19,926 nt of DNA from JAIXRY01 sp964444515. Lineage in GTDB: Bacteria; Patescibacteriota; Minisyncoccia; Phycocordibacterales; UBA9973. A model generated the notes under the pieces. That model did not search any database. It had not been told where the DNA came from and was given only the letters and a program-made list of their open reading frames with translations. Every line of letters starts with the position of its first letter. Within the stretch, counting starts at the first letter, position 1. Positions 1 to 7,998 of the stretch are shown in pieces. The position numbers were made by a program, and so were the translations under genes. The stretch covers positions 1 to 19,926 of the forward strand of contig CAYUGY010000012.1 of assembly GCA_964444515.1 (NCBI GenBank), in the 5' to 3' direction.

Positions 1-2791
1 TTGAATCAAAAATATCATCTATCATACTTCTAAACCAAGGTTCTACAGACGGAGCGAGTGTGGTGTAATCGACTGTTTTAAATCCGTTACTGTTACTTTT
101 CACTGGTAACTCAATCTGACCTTCATCACTGATGTTTAATTTTTCAGGAACACCGTGTTCGTTACCAGGCATGGTTATTGATTTCTGATTGATTTCTATT
201 TTATCCATGTACTGTTTTTGGAACAATGGTTCTTCGTATTTAGTATTCAATACATCTTTGTTAATAACATGTTTACCGTCAACATACTCATGAATATGCG
301 GTACCCCTTGTTCGTCAAATTCTACTTTGTATGCTGCGTGCCCAATAGCGTCTTTTGTTAGACGGATCTCAGAACCATCAGTTCTAATATAGTTGTCAGC
401 CTTGGCTAATTCTGCAGATTTATTAACAGCAAAAGAATGCAAATCCATTCCCTGCTTATAACCGAGTTGTTCTGCTAAAACGGTATTGTTTTCAATATCA
501 CGAACAATACCAGAAGTAACTCCATCACCTTTTTGAACTACTGCATGAGATAAATCAACTGTCTGATGTTCAGCTGCTGTAGTTCCAGTCGCCACACTTT
601 TCATTTGCTCGGCAACACTAACATGTTCGGTAACAGCTGAGTCGGTCTTCAGTGCTTCAGTTATTTTTGGCGCCACACTCAAAGAATCAGTTGTAACATG
701 TTCTGTCTTCACAACATCCTTCACTATAAGCATATTTGCTTCTTGTTGATCAGTCTTTAGTGCTTCTTTTAACCCATTTCCATCTGGTGTATGGTGTCCC
801 CAAAGCCATTGAGACAATGACGCACCCGCAAGACCAAACAATGCTCCTGTTCCAGCTGACTTCAAGGCTTGCTTAGTAATATACACCTGCTCAGCTTTTT
901 TCAATTCGGTCCGTAGACTTTCAGCAGCACCTGTTACTTTAGTGGTACGACCTTCTGCGCGACCAATAATTCCAGATAGACTAGTGGTAAGAACTTCACC
1001 CTCTGAAGCTTTTTCCAAATATTTTTGTGACACACCTTCTCGTATTTGTTCTTGGATATTACTATCACTAATAGCTAGTTTGATAGCAGCTTTTGAAAGT
1101 GCATTGTTCAAGATTATTTTTTCTTCGATTCCCTTTTTTCCTGTAGCAAAAACGATTTCACCTTTTTCAATTTTCTCTCTGGTGTAATCAAGACGGCTTT
1201 GCAATTGGGCTCTCCAAAAAGCAACGTCTGCTTCTTTTTTTGCAGTGTCAATTTTATGCTTCATTCTATCAACAGAGAATTGTAGTTTTTCAATACCACC
1301 TAAACGTTCACCACCAAATTCAGATGCTCGTTTTATTTCATCGTAGTTATGTTGCAAGTCAGCCTTTACAGTATCATCTGTTTCATTTTTAATTTGCTCT
1401 TCGAGTGAAGGTAACAACGTTTTCATTTTTTCTCTATAGGCGACCGCCATCTCTTTCGCTTCTTTTTTATCAACATACATCAACTCATCACGAGAAATTG
1501 TTTTTTCTACATCTCCTTCTTTGACAACAAAAGAACGATTATTATTAGTTATTCCGTCACGTCTTCGAGTGTTTGCCTCATAAGCAAGTGTTTCTTCTGT
1601 TCTCTTTTTTCCACGCAAATAACCAACTGCACCAGCGACAATAGGTGCAGCAATTACTGAAGCAAGACCAAGACCAGGAACAGAGGCCATCGCAGTAGCA
1701 CCTTTTCTTAACATACCACCTCCTACCATATATTGACCATTATCTTGTATATATCCAGTAAAGTACCTCTTCCAGACTTTTCCATTTTCAATTTGTAAAA
1801 ATGCTTTTTGCATGCGAGGTTCTGAGGTAAATAGACGATCAACATTCATTCTCTGTTCTATTTGTGCGATAGCGACACCCGCTTCTTTTTCTGACATACC
1901 TCCAGCTATGAGAGTTTCAAGTTGATTATCTTTGGCATATTCAAAAGCATTTTTTGCTTCTTGATATTTTTTCTGCAATTCTTTTGGTGCTTCAGAATTA
2001 CTCCAATGTTCTGGAATATGGGCGAATTCATTTGCACTCGTATTCAAAAAAGATTTCTTTGCATTATAAATAGTAGCTTCTTCTGGTGTCTTAAAATCCG
2101 GTGCAGTAGAAAGTCCTATTTCATCAAAATAATCAAAATATGCTTTTCCTTTTTGTATTTCAATTGATCTACCAACAACAGTTGATTTAAATGCTTCAAT
2201 ATCTATTTCATTTTTTTTGACATGCACCATTGCTTGTTTTTCGTATTCAAGCAATTTTGCATTTTTTGAAAAAGTCAGTTTGAAATTATTTTTTATTCTT
2301 GCATACCATGGACCTTTGTTCGCATTCTTCTTATTGAGATGAAACATATCTTGAGCCCGGAGCTTGGCTTCTTGAGCACAGAAACCTTGCATTCGTTCTA
2401 ACATCACAGTTTTCTGATCAGCACTCAATCCTTCTAACTGAGACATGTCCAACACTGTTTCCTTCGTTCCGTCAGCTTTTGTTGTTTCAGTTTTGAAATG
2501 ATCAGGAAAAGACAGGAGTAATTCTGCATCAACTTTCTTATTTTTCTTTTCTTCGACAATTCGCTGTTCTTCCGCTAATTGTTCTGGTGTTTTTTCTCTT
2601 CGGAGCGGATCAGACATCATTGTCAACAATTTTTTCGTCAGCACTTTCGCTGCCCCCTTTTTCTTTGCTGGTGGTTCGGGTTCAGCCTCTGGTATATTGG
2701 CAAAAGGCTCATTTTCCAATGACTGATTTTCAGACGGATTGTGTTCTGTTTCATTTTCTAAGACTGGAGCTTCTTCTAGTGTTGTTGTCAT
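1..2791 (-). CDS. Large hypothetical membrane-associated protein (3' end outside window)
   Basis: I do not recognise a named family. An uninterrupted minus-strand frame runs from ATG at 2791 to the left edge, so at least 930 residues are present and the C-terminus is missing. The first ~70 residues are acidic and Pro/Glu-rich, followed by Lys-rich sequence. Most of residues 90-640 is highly charged and probably helical or coiled-coil (many K/E/Q/A). Two short hydrophobic, Gly/Ala-rich stretches lie near residues 360-395 and 642-667; they could be membrane segments or glycine-zipper-like. Around residue 748 a stretch reading HAVVQKGDGVTSGI resembles the start of a LysM-type domain (compare VxxGDT), but this is weak. 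The start has only a poor AGAAG upstream. Large proteins of this style are common in CPR genomes and are often assigned to the cell surface; that role is inference. Confidence 0.8.
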   Translation of the reverse strand, partial: MTTTLEEAPVLENETEHNPSENQSLENEPFANIPEAEPEPPAKKKGAAKVLTKKLLTMMSDPLRREKTPEQLAEEQRIVEEKKNKKVDAELLLSFPDHFKTETTKADGTKETVLDMSQLEGLSADQKTVMLERMQGFCAQEAKLRAQDMFHLNKKNANKGPWYARIKNNFKLTFSKNAKLLEYEKQAMVHVKKNEIDIEAFKSTVVGRSIEIQKGKAYFDYFDEIGLSTAPDFKTPEEATIYNAKKSFLNTSANEFAHIPEHWSNSEAPKELQKKYQEAKNAFEYAKDNQLETLIAGGMSEKEAGVAIAQIEQRMNVDRLFTSEPRMQKAFLQIENGKVWKRYFTGYIQDNGQYMVGGGMLRKGATAMASVPGLGLASVIAAPIVAGAVGYLRGKKRTEETLAYEANTRRRDGITNNNRSFVVKEGDVEKTISRDELMYVDKKEAKEMAVAYREKMKTLLPSLEEQIKNETDDTVKADLQHNYDEIKRASEFGGERLGGIEKLQFSVDRMKHKIDTAKKEADVAFWRAQLQSRLDYTREKIEKGEIVFATGKKGIEEKIILNNALSKAAIKLAISDSNIQEQIREGVSQKYLEKASEGEVLTTSLSGIIGRAEGRTTKVTGAAESLRTELKKAEQVYITKQALKSAGTGALFGLAGASLSQWLWGHHTPDGNGLKEALKTDQQEANMLIVKDVVKTEHVTTDSLSVAPKITEALKTDSAVTEHVSVAEQMKSVATGTTAAEHQTVDLSHAVVQKGDGVTSGIVRDIENNTVLAEQLGYKQGMDLHSFAVNKSAELAKADNYIRTDGSEIRLTKDAIGHAAYKVEFDEQGVPHIHEYVDGKHVINKDVLNTKYEEPLFQKQYMDKIEINQKSITMPGNEHGVPEKLNISDEGQIELPVKSNSNGFKTVDYTTLAPSVEPWFRSMIDDIFDS

Positions 2792-2814
2792 ATATTTCTT
2801 CTAAAATACTTAAT

Positions 2815-2837
2815 AATATTAGTCATTAGCTAATATT
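2815..2837. promoter_or_regulatory. Inverted repeat upstream of the large minus-strand gene
   Basis: AATATTAG (2815-2822) and CTAATATT (2830-2837) form a perfect 8-bp inverted repeat with a 7-nt spacer, 24 bp upstream of the ATG at 2791. Position and symmetry suit an operator or a 5' UTR hairpin. It is AT-rich, so chance is possible. Confidence 0.3.
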
Positions 2838-2860
2838 TATTGTACTGTGAAAAACATCTA

Positions 2861-2889
2861 TTGACCATATGAAAGGTGCGGGTTAGCAT
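2861..2889 (+). promoter_or_regulatory. Candidate promoter of the LysM/M23 gene
   Basis: TTGACC (2861-2866), a 17-bp spacer and TAGCAT (2884-2889) resemble a sigma70 promoter. It would give a leader of about 100 nt before the ATG at 2996. The -10 match is only moderate (4 of 6). Confidence 0.35.
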
Positions 2890-2995
2890 TATATCTACGG
2901 GGTTCTCTGCCCTTTTATACCGACACACAGATACGATTTTACCTTTGTTTTTCAAGGAATTCTGCAAAACTGACCGATTGTAACACTCTATATAT

Positions 2996-3652
2996 ATGTG
3001 TAGAGCATCAAGAAAGCTTATTTATACAAAAAAACCAAAAAACGTTTCTCCCTCTCCTTGTGCCACACCGAAGAAACACTTATATCGAAACAAAAACCTA
3101 ACACTTGGGACAGTGGTGTTATTTGCAGTGTTTGCATATACAACAACCGACGCTACGGTGTTTGATAAGATTGCCGCTTTTTTCCAAAGTAAACCTACGG
3201 TCAAAAGTAATTCTCAAACCGTTGCACTACTCGACCCGCTCACTACTGCCGAAAACAGTGGTATTTCAGTTCTTCTTGAAGGAGATGATTCTTTGTCTGC
3301 TGAAACAGGTCCGATGGGCACACAAGCCGATATTGAAGACTATTATCCAACAAGTGATGAGATTCAAATATACGTAACAAAAAATGGTGATACATTGAAA
3401 GGTATCGCAAAAATGTTTGATGTTAGTCCAAGTACTATCATCTGGGCAAACAATCTTGATGCAAATACAAAAGTAATAACAGGTCAAACACTTGTTATTC
3501 TTCCGGTGTCTGGATTACGTTATGTACCTAAAAAGGGTGACACGGTCGCAGGTGTAGCAAAACGATTTAATGTAGACACTGAAGATATCACTTCTTTCAA
3601 CGGCATATCTACATTGACCGTTGGTGAAGCAATTATTATTCCAAATATATGA
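2996..3652 (+). CDS. LysM-domain N-terminal part of an M23 peptidase (artificially truncated)
   Basis: This is the N-terminal half of a murein-binding envelope protein. A basic cytoplasmic head (residues 1-34) is followed by one membrane segment or uncleaved signal anchor (~36-52) and a Thr/Ser/Asp-rich linker. Two LysM domains follow: ~125-170 (YVTKNGDTLKGIAKMF...TGQTLVILP) and ~176-217 (YVPKKGDTVAGVAKRF...VGEAIIIPN). LysM binds peptidoglycan glycan strands. The frame ends at TGA 3650-3652, within unmatched sequence just before a run of Ns. The 27 bases at 3619-3645 recur at 3703-3729 in the same frame right after the gap. Joining the copies gives one continuous 416-residue protein with the M23 domain at 3704-4330. 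The stop is therefore probably an assembly artefact. No clear ribosome binding site precedes the ATG. Confidence 0.85.
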   Translation: MCRASRKLIYTKKPKNVSPSPCATPKKHLYRNKNLTLGTVVLFAVFAYTTTDATVFDKIAAFFQSKPTVKSNSQTVALLDPLTTAENSGISVLLEGDDSLSAETGPMGTQADIEDYYPTSDEIQIYVTKNGDTLKGIAKMFDVSPSTIIWANNLDANTKVITGQTLVILPVSGLRYVPKKGDTVAGVAKRFNVDTEDITSFNGISTLTVGEAIIIPNI

Positions 3653-3692
3653 ATTTTATACATAATAAATACTGGGATTTTAGGCTTTCCGG

Positions 3693-3702
3693 NNNNNNNN
3701 NN
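3693..3702. other. Scaffold gap (10 N) with redundant flanking sequence
   Basis: Ten Ns interrupt the window. The 27 bp beginning right after the gap (3703-3729) are identical to 3619-3645, and 3646-3692 is a 47-nt tail fitting neither side of the reading frame. The simplest reading is two contigs that really overlap by 27 bp, with the left one ending in a wrong or variant tail. Confidence 0.9.
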
Positions 3703-3703
3703 C

Positions 3704-4330
3704 GTTGGTGAAGCAATTATTATTCCAAACGGTGAAATGGAAACACCAAAAGTACCAGAAAAGAAACAGGTAAAACAAGTAGCAAAAACAAACAAAGAAC
3801 CAGTGATTGTTAAAAAAGGTGAAACAGTGTTCGATAGAACTATTGGAAGTGTCTTTAGTCTAGCTGGTCCACAAAAAGGAGAGACTGTTGCTCGTTCAAA
3901 AAATGGAGAAAAAACATGGGGCTTCAACGCACCATCATACCCAGGGTATTACATATTCCCTGTTGATGGAGGAATCAAAACACAAGACCTTCATGGATTC
4001 AACAGTGTCGACATCGGATATCCAGGCAGAGTCGGCGGTGCACCAATCAAAGCTGCTGCTGCTGGAAAAGTTATTGTTGTAAAAGACGCTGGTTCAAATG
4101 GGGGTTACGGAAAATATGTTGTTATCGCACACGACAACGGAACACAAACACTCTATGCCCATAACTCAAGAAATGCAGTTTCTGTTGGTGACACAGTAAA
4201 ACAAGGAGAAGTAATTGCATACATGGGCAAGACTGGACACGCAACTGGGTACCATGTCCACTTTGAAATTCGTGGAGCCAAAAATCCATTTGCTACAAGT
4301 TTTAGTAGCAACAACACAAGTAACGACTAA
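3704..4330 (+). CDS. M23 family metallopeptidase domain (C-terminal part of the LysM protein)
   Basis: This is a peptidoglycan endopeptidase of the lysostaphin/LytM type, expected to cut peptide cross-bridges outside the membrane. The fragment continues the LysM protein across the gap (numbering for the joined 416-residue protein). A third LysM-like segment, VIVKKGETVFDRTIG, lies near 241-255. The M23 domain spans ~290-404. HGFNSVD (His305, Asp311) is the first zinc-ligand motif, YAH (His361) is the middle histidine, and GYHVHFEIRG (His392, His394) is the HxH motif. Spacing between the first His and Asp is HxxxxxD rather than HxxxD. The open frame after the gap also has an internal ATG at 3737, but that lies between domains and is not a convincing start. 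A bidirectional terminator follows. Confidence 0.88.
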   Translation, partial: VGEAIIIPNGEMETPKVPEKKQVKQVAKTNKEPVIVKKGETVFDRTIGSVFSLAGPQKGETVARSKNGEKTWGFNAPSYPGYYIFPVDGGIKTQDLHGFNSVDIGYPGRVGGAPIKAAAAGKVIVVKDAGSNGGYGKYVVIAHDNGTQTLYAHNSRNAVSVGDTVKQGEVIAYMGKTGHATGYHVHFEIRGAKNPFATSFSSNNTSND

Positions 4331-4350
4331 TGTAGTCTTACTAAAAAGCG

Positions 4351-4380
4351 GCGGAACCCAAAAAGGTTCCGCTGTTTTTT
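4351..4380. terminator. Bidirectional terminator between M23 and comM
   Basis: The stem GCGGAACC (4351-4358) / GGTTCCGC (4365-4372) is followed by TG and six T on the plus strand. On the minus strand an A/T-rich tail (CGCTTTTTAG) follows. It lies between two convergent genes and touches the comM stop codon at 4379-4381. Confidence 0.85.
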
Positions 4381-5917
4381 ATTCTCCAACCTTCGGTCGA
4401 TACTGCAATGCTTCAAGGATATGTGGAATTTCAATTGCCTCTTTATTTTCTAAGTCAGCAATTGTTCGAGCCAATTTAATCACTCGATGATATGCTCGAG
4501 GTGACAGTGCCAATTTTTCTGCACTCGCTTTCAAAATAATTTTAACTTCATCAGAAAGTTGCACAAACTGATTCAATTCTTTTGTTGTCATTGCGCTATT
4601 AGTCATCTCACCTCGCTTCAATGACTTAAAACGTTCGTATTGTTTTTTGCGAGCTTGCAACACCTTTTCACGCAACACCTCACTTGTCTCACCACTCTTT
4701 GCAGTACTCATCAGGTCATCATACGAAACGTGCGGAACTGCAATCATAATATCAATACGATCAAGTAGTGGACCTGACAACTTGCGTTCATACCGCAGGA
4801 TATCGTGCGCACCACAAACACATTCTTTGACTCCGCTTCCTTTGTATCCGCACGGACACGGATTCATTGCGGCAATCAAAGAAAATCGTGATGGAAATTG
4901 CATCGTACCTCGTGCACGAGATACGGTCACGATGCCGTCTTCAAGTGGTTGCCTAAGTGCTTCAATTACTCGTTTTTCAAACTCAGGAAATTCATCCAAA
5001 AACAAAACTCCTTTGTGTGCCAGTGTTACTTCACCAGGACGAGGGTTTGCTCCACCGCCAATCAAAGCAACATATGAAGAAGTGTGGTGCGGTGAACGAA
5101 ATGGTGGAACAAAAGAAATTCCTTCTGACACTTGCCTGCTTCCAACAATCGAATGAATACCGATTACCTCAAGCGCGGCTTCTTTTGAAAGCGGTGGGAG
5201 TAGTGTTGCGAATGCTTTTGCGAGTAATGTTTTTCCAGTACCAGGGGGTCCATACAAAATAACATTATGATTTCCTGCAGCAGCAATCAACAGTGCCCGT
5301 TTTACACTTTCTTGCCCTTGAATATCTTCAAAGGAAATATCGTACAACTGACTGACCGAGGGTTGTACTTCCTTGGCAACAGGTAACACAAAGGGTTTCT
5401 TGTGATCGAGATGTTCAACCAGTTCAGATAACGAATTGAAACCAATGATTTCAATTGCATCAACAAGCGAAGCTTCTACCGTGTTTTCACTTGGAACATA
5501 CAGCGTCTTGATTCCTCTTTTGACACAAGAAAGCGCAATTGGTAACACTCCTTTGAGCGGACGGACGCTTCCGTCGAGTGACAGCTCACCAATAAAAACA
5601 CTGTCATCAGGTATCGGTTGTAAAAATTCTTCTCCAACAAGTAGTGATAAAGCAATAGCAACATCATGATATGCGCCTTCTTTTTTTAATTCAGCAGGAG
5701 CAAGTGCAATTGTAATTTTTTTTGTACCAAATTTATCAGGTAGTAAATTACTATTTCGCAATGCACTCGTCACACGATTTTTAGATTCTTCAACTGCCTT
5801 GTCAGGCAATCCAACAACAGCAAAAGAGTGAATACCCCGTTCAACATCTGATTCAACGGTGACAATCGTTCCTTTGATTCCGAATGGTTGTGCTGATAGC
5901 ACACGAGCAAAACTCAT
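4379..5917 (-). CDS. comM: ComM/YifB family AAA+ ATPase (Mg-chelatase-like)
   Basis: ComM is a hexameric helicase that promotes branch migration while transformed DNA is integrated. The 512 residues match the usual family length (~500). The N-terminal Lon-protease-like domain (~1-170) starts with the typical SFARVLSAQPFGIKG. The AAA+ domain has Walker A GPPGTGKT (223-230), Walker B LFLDEF (305-310) and the family segment FRSPHHTSS (273-281). A cysteine cluster, MNPCPCGYKG...CVC (351-368), and the C-terminal Mg_chelatase_C region follow. The start is ATG 5917, with no ribosome binding site. Instead an extended -10 box (TGCTATGCT, 5924-5932) ends 6 nt before it, suggesting a leaderless transcript. 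Whether this organism is competent cannot be seen here. Confidence 0.95.
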   Translation of the reverse strand: MSFARVLSAQPFGIKGTIVTVESDVERGIHSFAVVGLPDKAVEESKNRVTSALRNSNLLPDKFGTKKITIALAPAELKKEGAYHDVAIALSLLVGEEFLQPIPDDSVFIGELSLDGSVRPLKGVLPIALSCVKRGIKTLYVPSENTVEASLVDAIEIIGFNSLSELVEHLDHKKPFVLPVAKEVQPSVSQLYDISFEDIQGQESVKRALLIAAAGNHNVILYGPPGTGKTLLAKAFATLLPPLSKEAALEVIGIHSIVGSRQVSEGISFVPPFRSPHHTSSYVALIGGGANPRPGEVTLAHKGVLFLDEFPEFEKRVIEALRQPLEDGIVTVSRARGTMQFPSRFSLIAAMNPCPCGYKGSGVKECVCGAHDILRYERKLSGPLLDRIDIMIAVPHVSYDDLMSTAKSGETSEVLREKVLQARKKQYERFKSLKRGEMTNSAMTTKELNQFVQLSDEVKIILKASAEKLALSPRAYHRVIKLARTIADLENKEAIEIPHILEALQYRPKVGE

Positions 5918-5923
5918 AAATAA

Positions 5924-5932
5924 AGCATAGCA
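5924..5932 (-). promoter_or_regulatory. Extended -10 promoter of comM, leaderless geometry
   Basis: On the minus strand TGC-TATGCT is followed by exactly 6 nt and the ATG (5917). Transcription would start at or within a base of the start codon. No good -35 is visible, as is common with TGn promoters. Confidence 0.5.
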
Positions 5933-5940
5933 GAAAAAGT

Positions 5941-6038
5941 TAGTAGTAAGTAGTTAGTACTTAGTAGAAAAAAGCGACACCAAGGGTATCGCTTTTTTAT
6001 GTTTGTGATTTCTACTTACTACTACCTACTAAGTACTT
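5941..6038. repeat. Interleaved TAGTAAGTAG-type inverted repeats around a terminator
   Basis: The left side carries A = TAGTAGTAAGTAG (5941-5953) and B = TAGTACTTAGTAG (5955-5967). The right side carries A' = CTACTTACTACTA (6012-6024), a perfect complement of A, and B' = CTACTAAGTACTT (6026-6038), complementary to B over 12 bp. The order is A-B...A'-B' rather than A-B...B'-A', so both helices cannot form in one simple hairpin. The terminator at 5968-5998 lies between them. Confidence 0.7.
5968..5998 (-). terminator. Terminator of the DksA-like gene
   Basis: The arms at 5968-5981 and 5985-5998 form a 14-bp stem with one mismatch (AAAAAAGCGA-C-ACC / GGT-A-TCGCTTTTTT). It lies about 50 nt beyond the stop at 6047 and has T tracts on both strands. 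Confidence 0.75.
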
Positions 6039-6046
6039 ACTTGTTC

Positions 6047-6409
6047 TTACTCATTAATGTGTTCTTTGCAAGTTGGAGCCGCAGGGTTTGCCTCAATTCT
6101 CTCTGCTTCAATTTTGTTGCCACAAACTCGACAGACACCGAAAGTATTTGATTCAAGTTTTTCCAATGCTTGTTCTACTGATTTCAATCGTGCAGAGAGT
6201 GCACTAACAGTAGAACCTCGTTCCTCAAAATCTTCGATACGATCCGCCAAATCATTAAAATCTGCTTCTGGTCCAGCATCCTGGTTTTCAGGAACAACTT
6301 CCCACATACCAGTTGTTGCATTAAATGACGCAATGTCAGAAAGTTCACTTTGTAACTGTTCTTTTTCTTTCAAAAGCAGTTCGTGTTGTTCAAGGTGTTG
6401 ATCTTTCAT
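6047..6409 (-). CDS. TraR/DksA family zinc-finger protein
   Basis: Members of this family bind in the secondary channel of RNA polymerase and alter promoter response, with or without ppGpp. The 120-residue protein begins with a charged helical region (~1-27) and a loop (~28-48). A second helix contains LADRIEDFEER (54-64), typical of CPR members, followed by a C-terminal zinc finger. The ligands are Cys93, Cys96, Cys114 and, unusually, His117 (CRVCG...PTCKEH), where classical DksA has four cysteines. It is followed by a terminator at 5968-5998. The ATG at 6409 has no ribosome binding site. The family call is secure; the regulatory role is by homology. A (p)ppGpp-hydrolase-like HD protein is encoded at 12170-13141. 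Confidence 0.9.
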   Translation of the reverse strand: MKDQHLEQHELLLKEKEQLQSELSDIASFNATTGMWEVVPENQDAGPEADFNDLADRIEDFEERGSTVSALSARLKSVEQALEKLESNTFGVCRVCGNKIEAERIEANPAAPTCKEHINE

Positions 6410-6489
6410 TTATAAAAATGATTTTACAATCAAAAAATATGATAAGGCGAATCGATAGCTTCGCACCATTATGATACCATACCCCCAAC

Positions 6490-7380
6490 CTACTGCAACA
6501 AAGGATTTGTTGAACTATGAATTCTTTCTAGCAATACACGAAAAACCTCTTTGTTTGTCGTAATAATCACTGTTTTAGTGTTTACAATAGACCATAACAA
6601 AACAACTTGACCAAACTCATCATGAAGCACTCGAACGTTTTGATTTTCAATCACCGTATCATCAAATGTTTTATAGAACAACGGGTCCGCAGGAAGTGTT
6701 TCGTAATCAAACAGCGGTAAAATGTTTTGCGCCATTGTTTTTTCCCATTCATTCATCCCTTGAAAAGACCCGTCTGTCCCAGACAACGTGAGGATAATAA
6801 AAGGAACCGAATCATCTGCTGTTTTTACTGCCCCCCATTCAAACATTCCATTCGCTCCGACAACCAATTTTCGAGGGATATTTTTGTCGATAACTGACAA
6901 CAGTTGTTCTGTTGTCACCGGTAGAACAACCCCATCGCTCCGTTCATTACCAAAAGCAATTCTAGTAACACGTGCGTTTGAAGCATTTTTAATATAACTT
7001 TTCTCTAGAGTGTTTTTGAGTGTTTCTATATCAGCAGGAAGCGGCCCGACTTTGTCTTGCGCATTGAAAAAGATAAGCGGTTGTATTGGAGGCAATACTT
7101 CTACGGTAGTTTTTTGAACATAATTTTTGAGACTGATTGCAAGTATGACAACAGTAGCAATAGAAACAATAATTCCAAAAACAAAAAACAACTTATTAGG
7201 AAGACTTGCGAGTGTTGTTGATTTTCTAACATTCTCTTCGGCTCGTTCTTTTTCGATTGTCATCTTCACCAAAGAACCTTGTTCACCAGTCAACGCTTGC
7301 GCAACGTCTTTTTTGAAAGTTCGCACAGCACCTTGTGCAATCAAAATATTTTCTTCAGTTGTAGGAGTAGTATCTTTCAC
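6490..7380 (-). CDS. Hypothetical single-pass membrane protein
   Basis: I do not recognise a named family. The 296-residue protein has a ~60-residue charged N-terminal part and one strong membrane helix (~64-86, FFVFGIIVSIATVVILAISL). A ~200-residue soluble domain follows, with alternating hydrophobic strands (PFIILTLSGTDGSF; VVLLWSIVNTKTVIITTN), probably outside the membrane given the basic residues before the helix. The start is GTG at 7380. The ATG five bases further upstream (7385) is out of frame and stops after two codons. An extended -10 (TGTTATACT) ends 6 nt before the GTG, which supports this start and suggests a leaderless mRNA. Confidence 0.85.
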   Translation of the reverse strand: MKDTTPTTEENILIAQGAVRTFKKDVAQALTGEQGSLVKMTIEKERAEENVRKSTTLASLPNKLFFVFGIIVSIATVVILAISLKNYVQKTTVEVLPPIQPLIFFNAQDKVGPLPADIETLKNTLEKSYIKNASNARVTRIAFGNERSDGVVLPVTTEQLLSVIDKNIPRKLVVGANGMFEWGAVKTADDSVPFIILTLSGTDGSFQGMNEWEKTMAQNILPLFDYETLPADPLFYKTFDDTVIENQNVRVLHDEFGQVVLLWSIVNTKTVIITTNKEVFRVLLERIHSSTNPLLQ

Positions 7381-7386
7381 AACATA

Positions 7387-7395
7387 AGTATAACA
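7387..7395 (-). promoter_or_regulatory. Extended -10 promoter, leaderless geometry
   Basis: On the minus strand TGT-TATACT is followed by 6 nt and the GTG at 7380. The arrangement is the same as at comM and exonuclease III. Confidence 0.6.
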
Positions 7396-7444
7396 AATTA
7401 GTTACAAGTTTATAGGTTGTATTTGTTGAGTAATCATTCCTAAT

Positions 7445-7479
7445 AAAAAAACAACTCGTGTCTCTCGAGTTGTTTTTTT
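7445..7479 (-). terminator. Terminator of the NYN-domain gene
   Basis: ACAACTCG (7451-7458) / CGAGTTGT (7466-7473) is flanked by A and T runs that extend the stem, giving T tracts on both strands. It starts a few bases after the stop codon at 7486. Confidence 0.85.
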
Positions 7480-7485
7480 ATAAAT

Positions 7486-7998
7486 TTATCTGTACCCCAT
7501 GAGATATTTTCTAGGATTCTCTGATAGGTCAAGAAAATCATCTACCGCTTCACGAAGTTTCCCTGAAGTAGATTTACCGAATGAAACAACCTCAACTTGT
7601 GTTCCGTAGGTGTTTTGCAAATACTCTACCATTGGAATAAAGTCTCCGTCTCCCGCAACAAGCACAACAGCATCAAGTCGTGGTGCCATCTTCATTGCAT
7701 CAACAGCAAGTCCGACATCCCAATCACCTTTCTTCGCACCACCAGCAAATACTTGTAAATCTTTTGTTTTTGTTTCGATACCAAGTTTTGTCAGTGCTTC
7801 AAAAAAGTTTTTTTCATCTCCTGCTTCAGAAGTGATCACATAAGCGATTGCTCGTACCAGCTTTCTTCCTGCGATTGCGTCTTTGACGACTGCACCAAAA
7901 TTCACTTTTCGTTTGTATAAATTCTTTGCACTGTGATACAAATTTTGCGCATCGATAAATACACCGACACGCTGTTCTTTATGTTTAATAATTGCCAT
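7486..7998 (-). CDS. NYN/LabA-like (DUF88) PIN-fold protein
   Basis: NYN proteins are PIN-fold, metal-dependent ribonuclease-like proteins. The 170 residues cover the whole domain. Acidic motifs sit in the expected order: FIDAQNLY (D16, N19), the central KGDWDVGLAVDAM with two aspartates, and LVAGDGDFIPMV with GDGDF. These carboxylates would bind Mg2+ or Mn2+ at the active site, and all appear intact, so it is probably catalytically active. Its RNA substrate is unknown. It is a single gene with its own terminator; start ATG 7998 has no ribosome binding site, and a TAAACT box lies 8 nt upstream. Confidence 0.88.
   Translation of the reverse strand: MAIIKHKEQRVGVFIDAQNLYHSAKNLYKRKVNFGAVVKDAIAGRKLVRAIAYVITSEAGDEKNFFEALTKLGIETKTKDLQVFAGGAKKGDWDVGLAVDAMKMAPRLDAVVLVAGDGDFIPMVEYLQNTYGTQVEVVSFGKSTSGKLREAVDDFLDLSENPRKYLMGYR

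Noticed and set aside
942..2829. Several 80-codon plus-strand frames
   Set aside because: All lie opposite the continuous minus-strand frame of the large protein, which has consistent codon use and a clear start.
3520..3927. 135-codon minus-strand frame across the N gap
   Set aside because: It includes the Ns and the duplicated sequence and lies opposite the LysM/M23 gene; it is a shadow of that gene.
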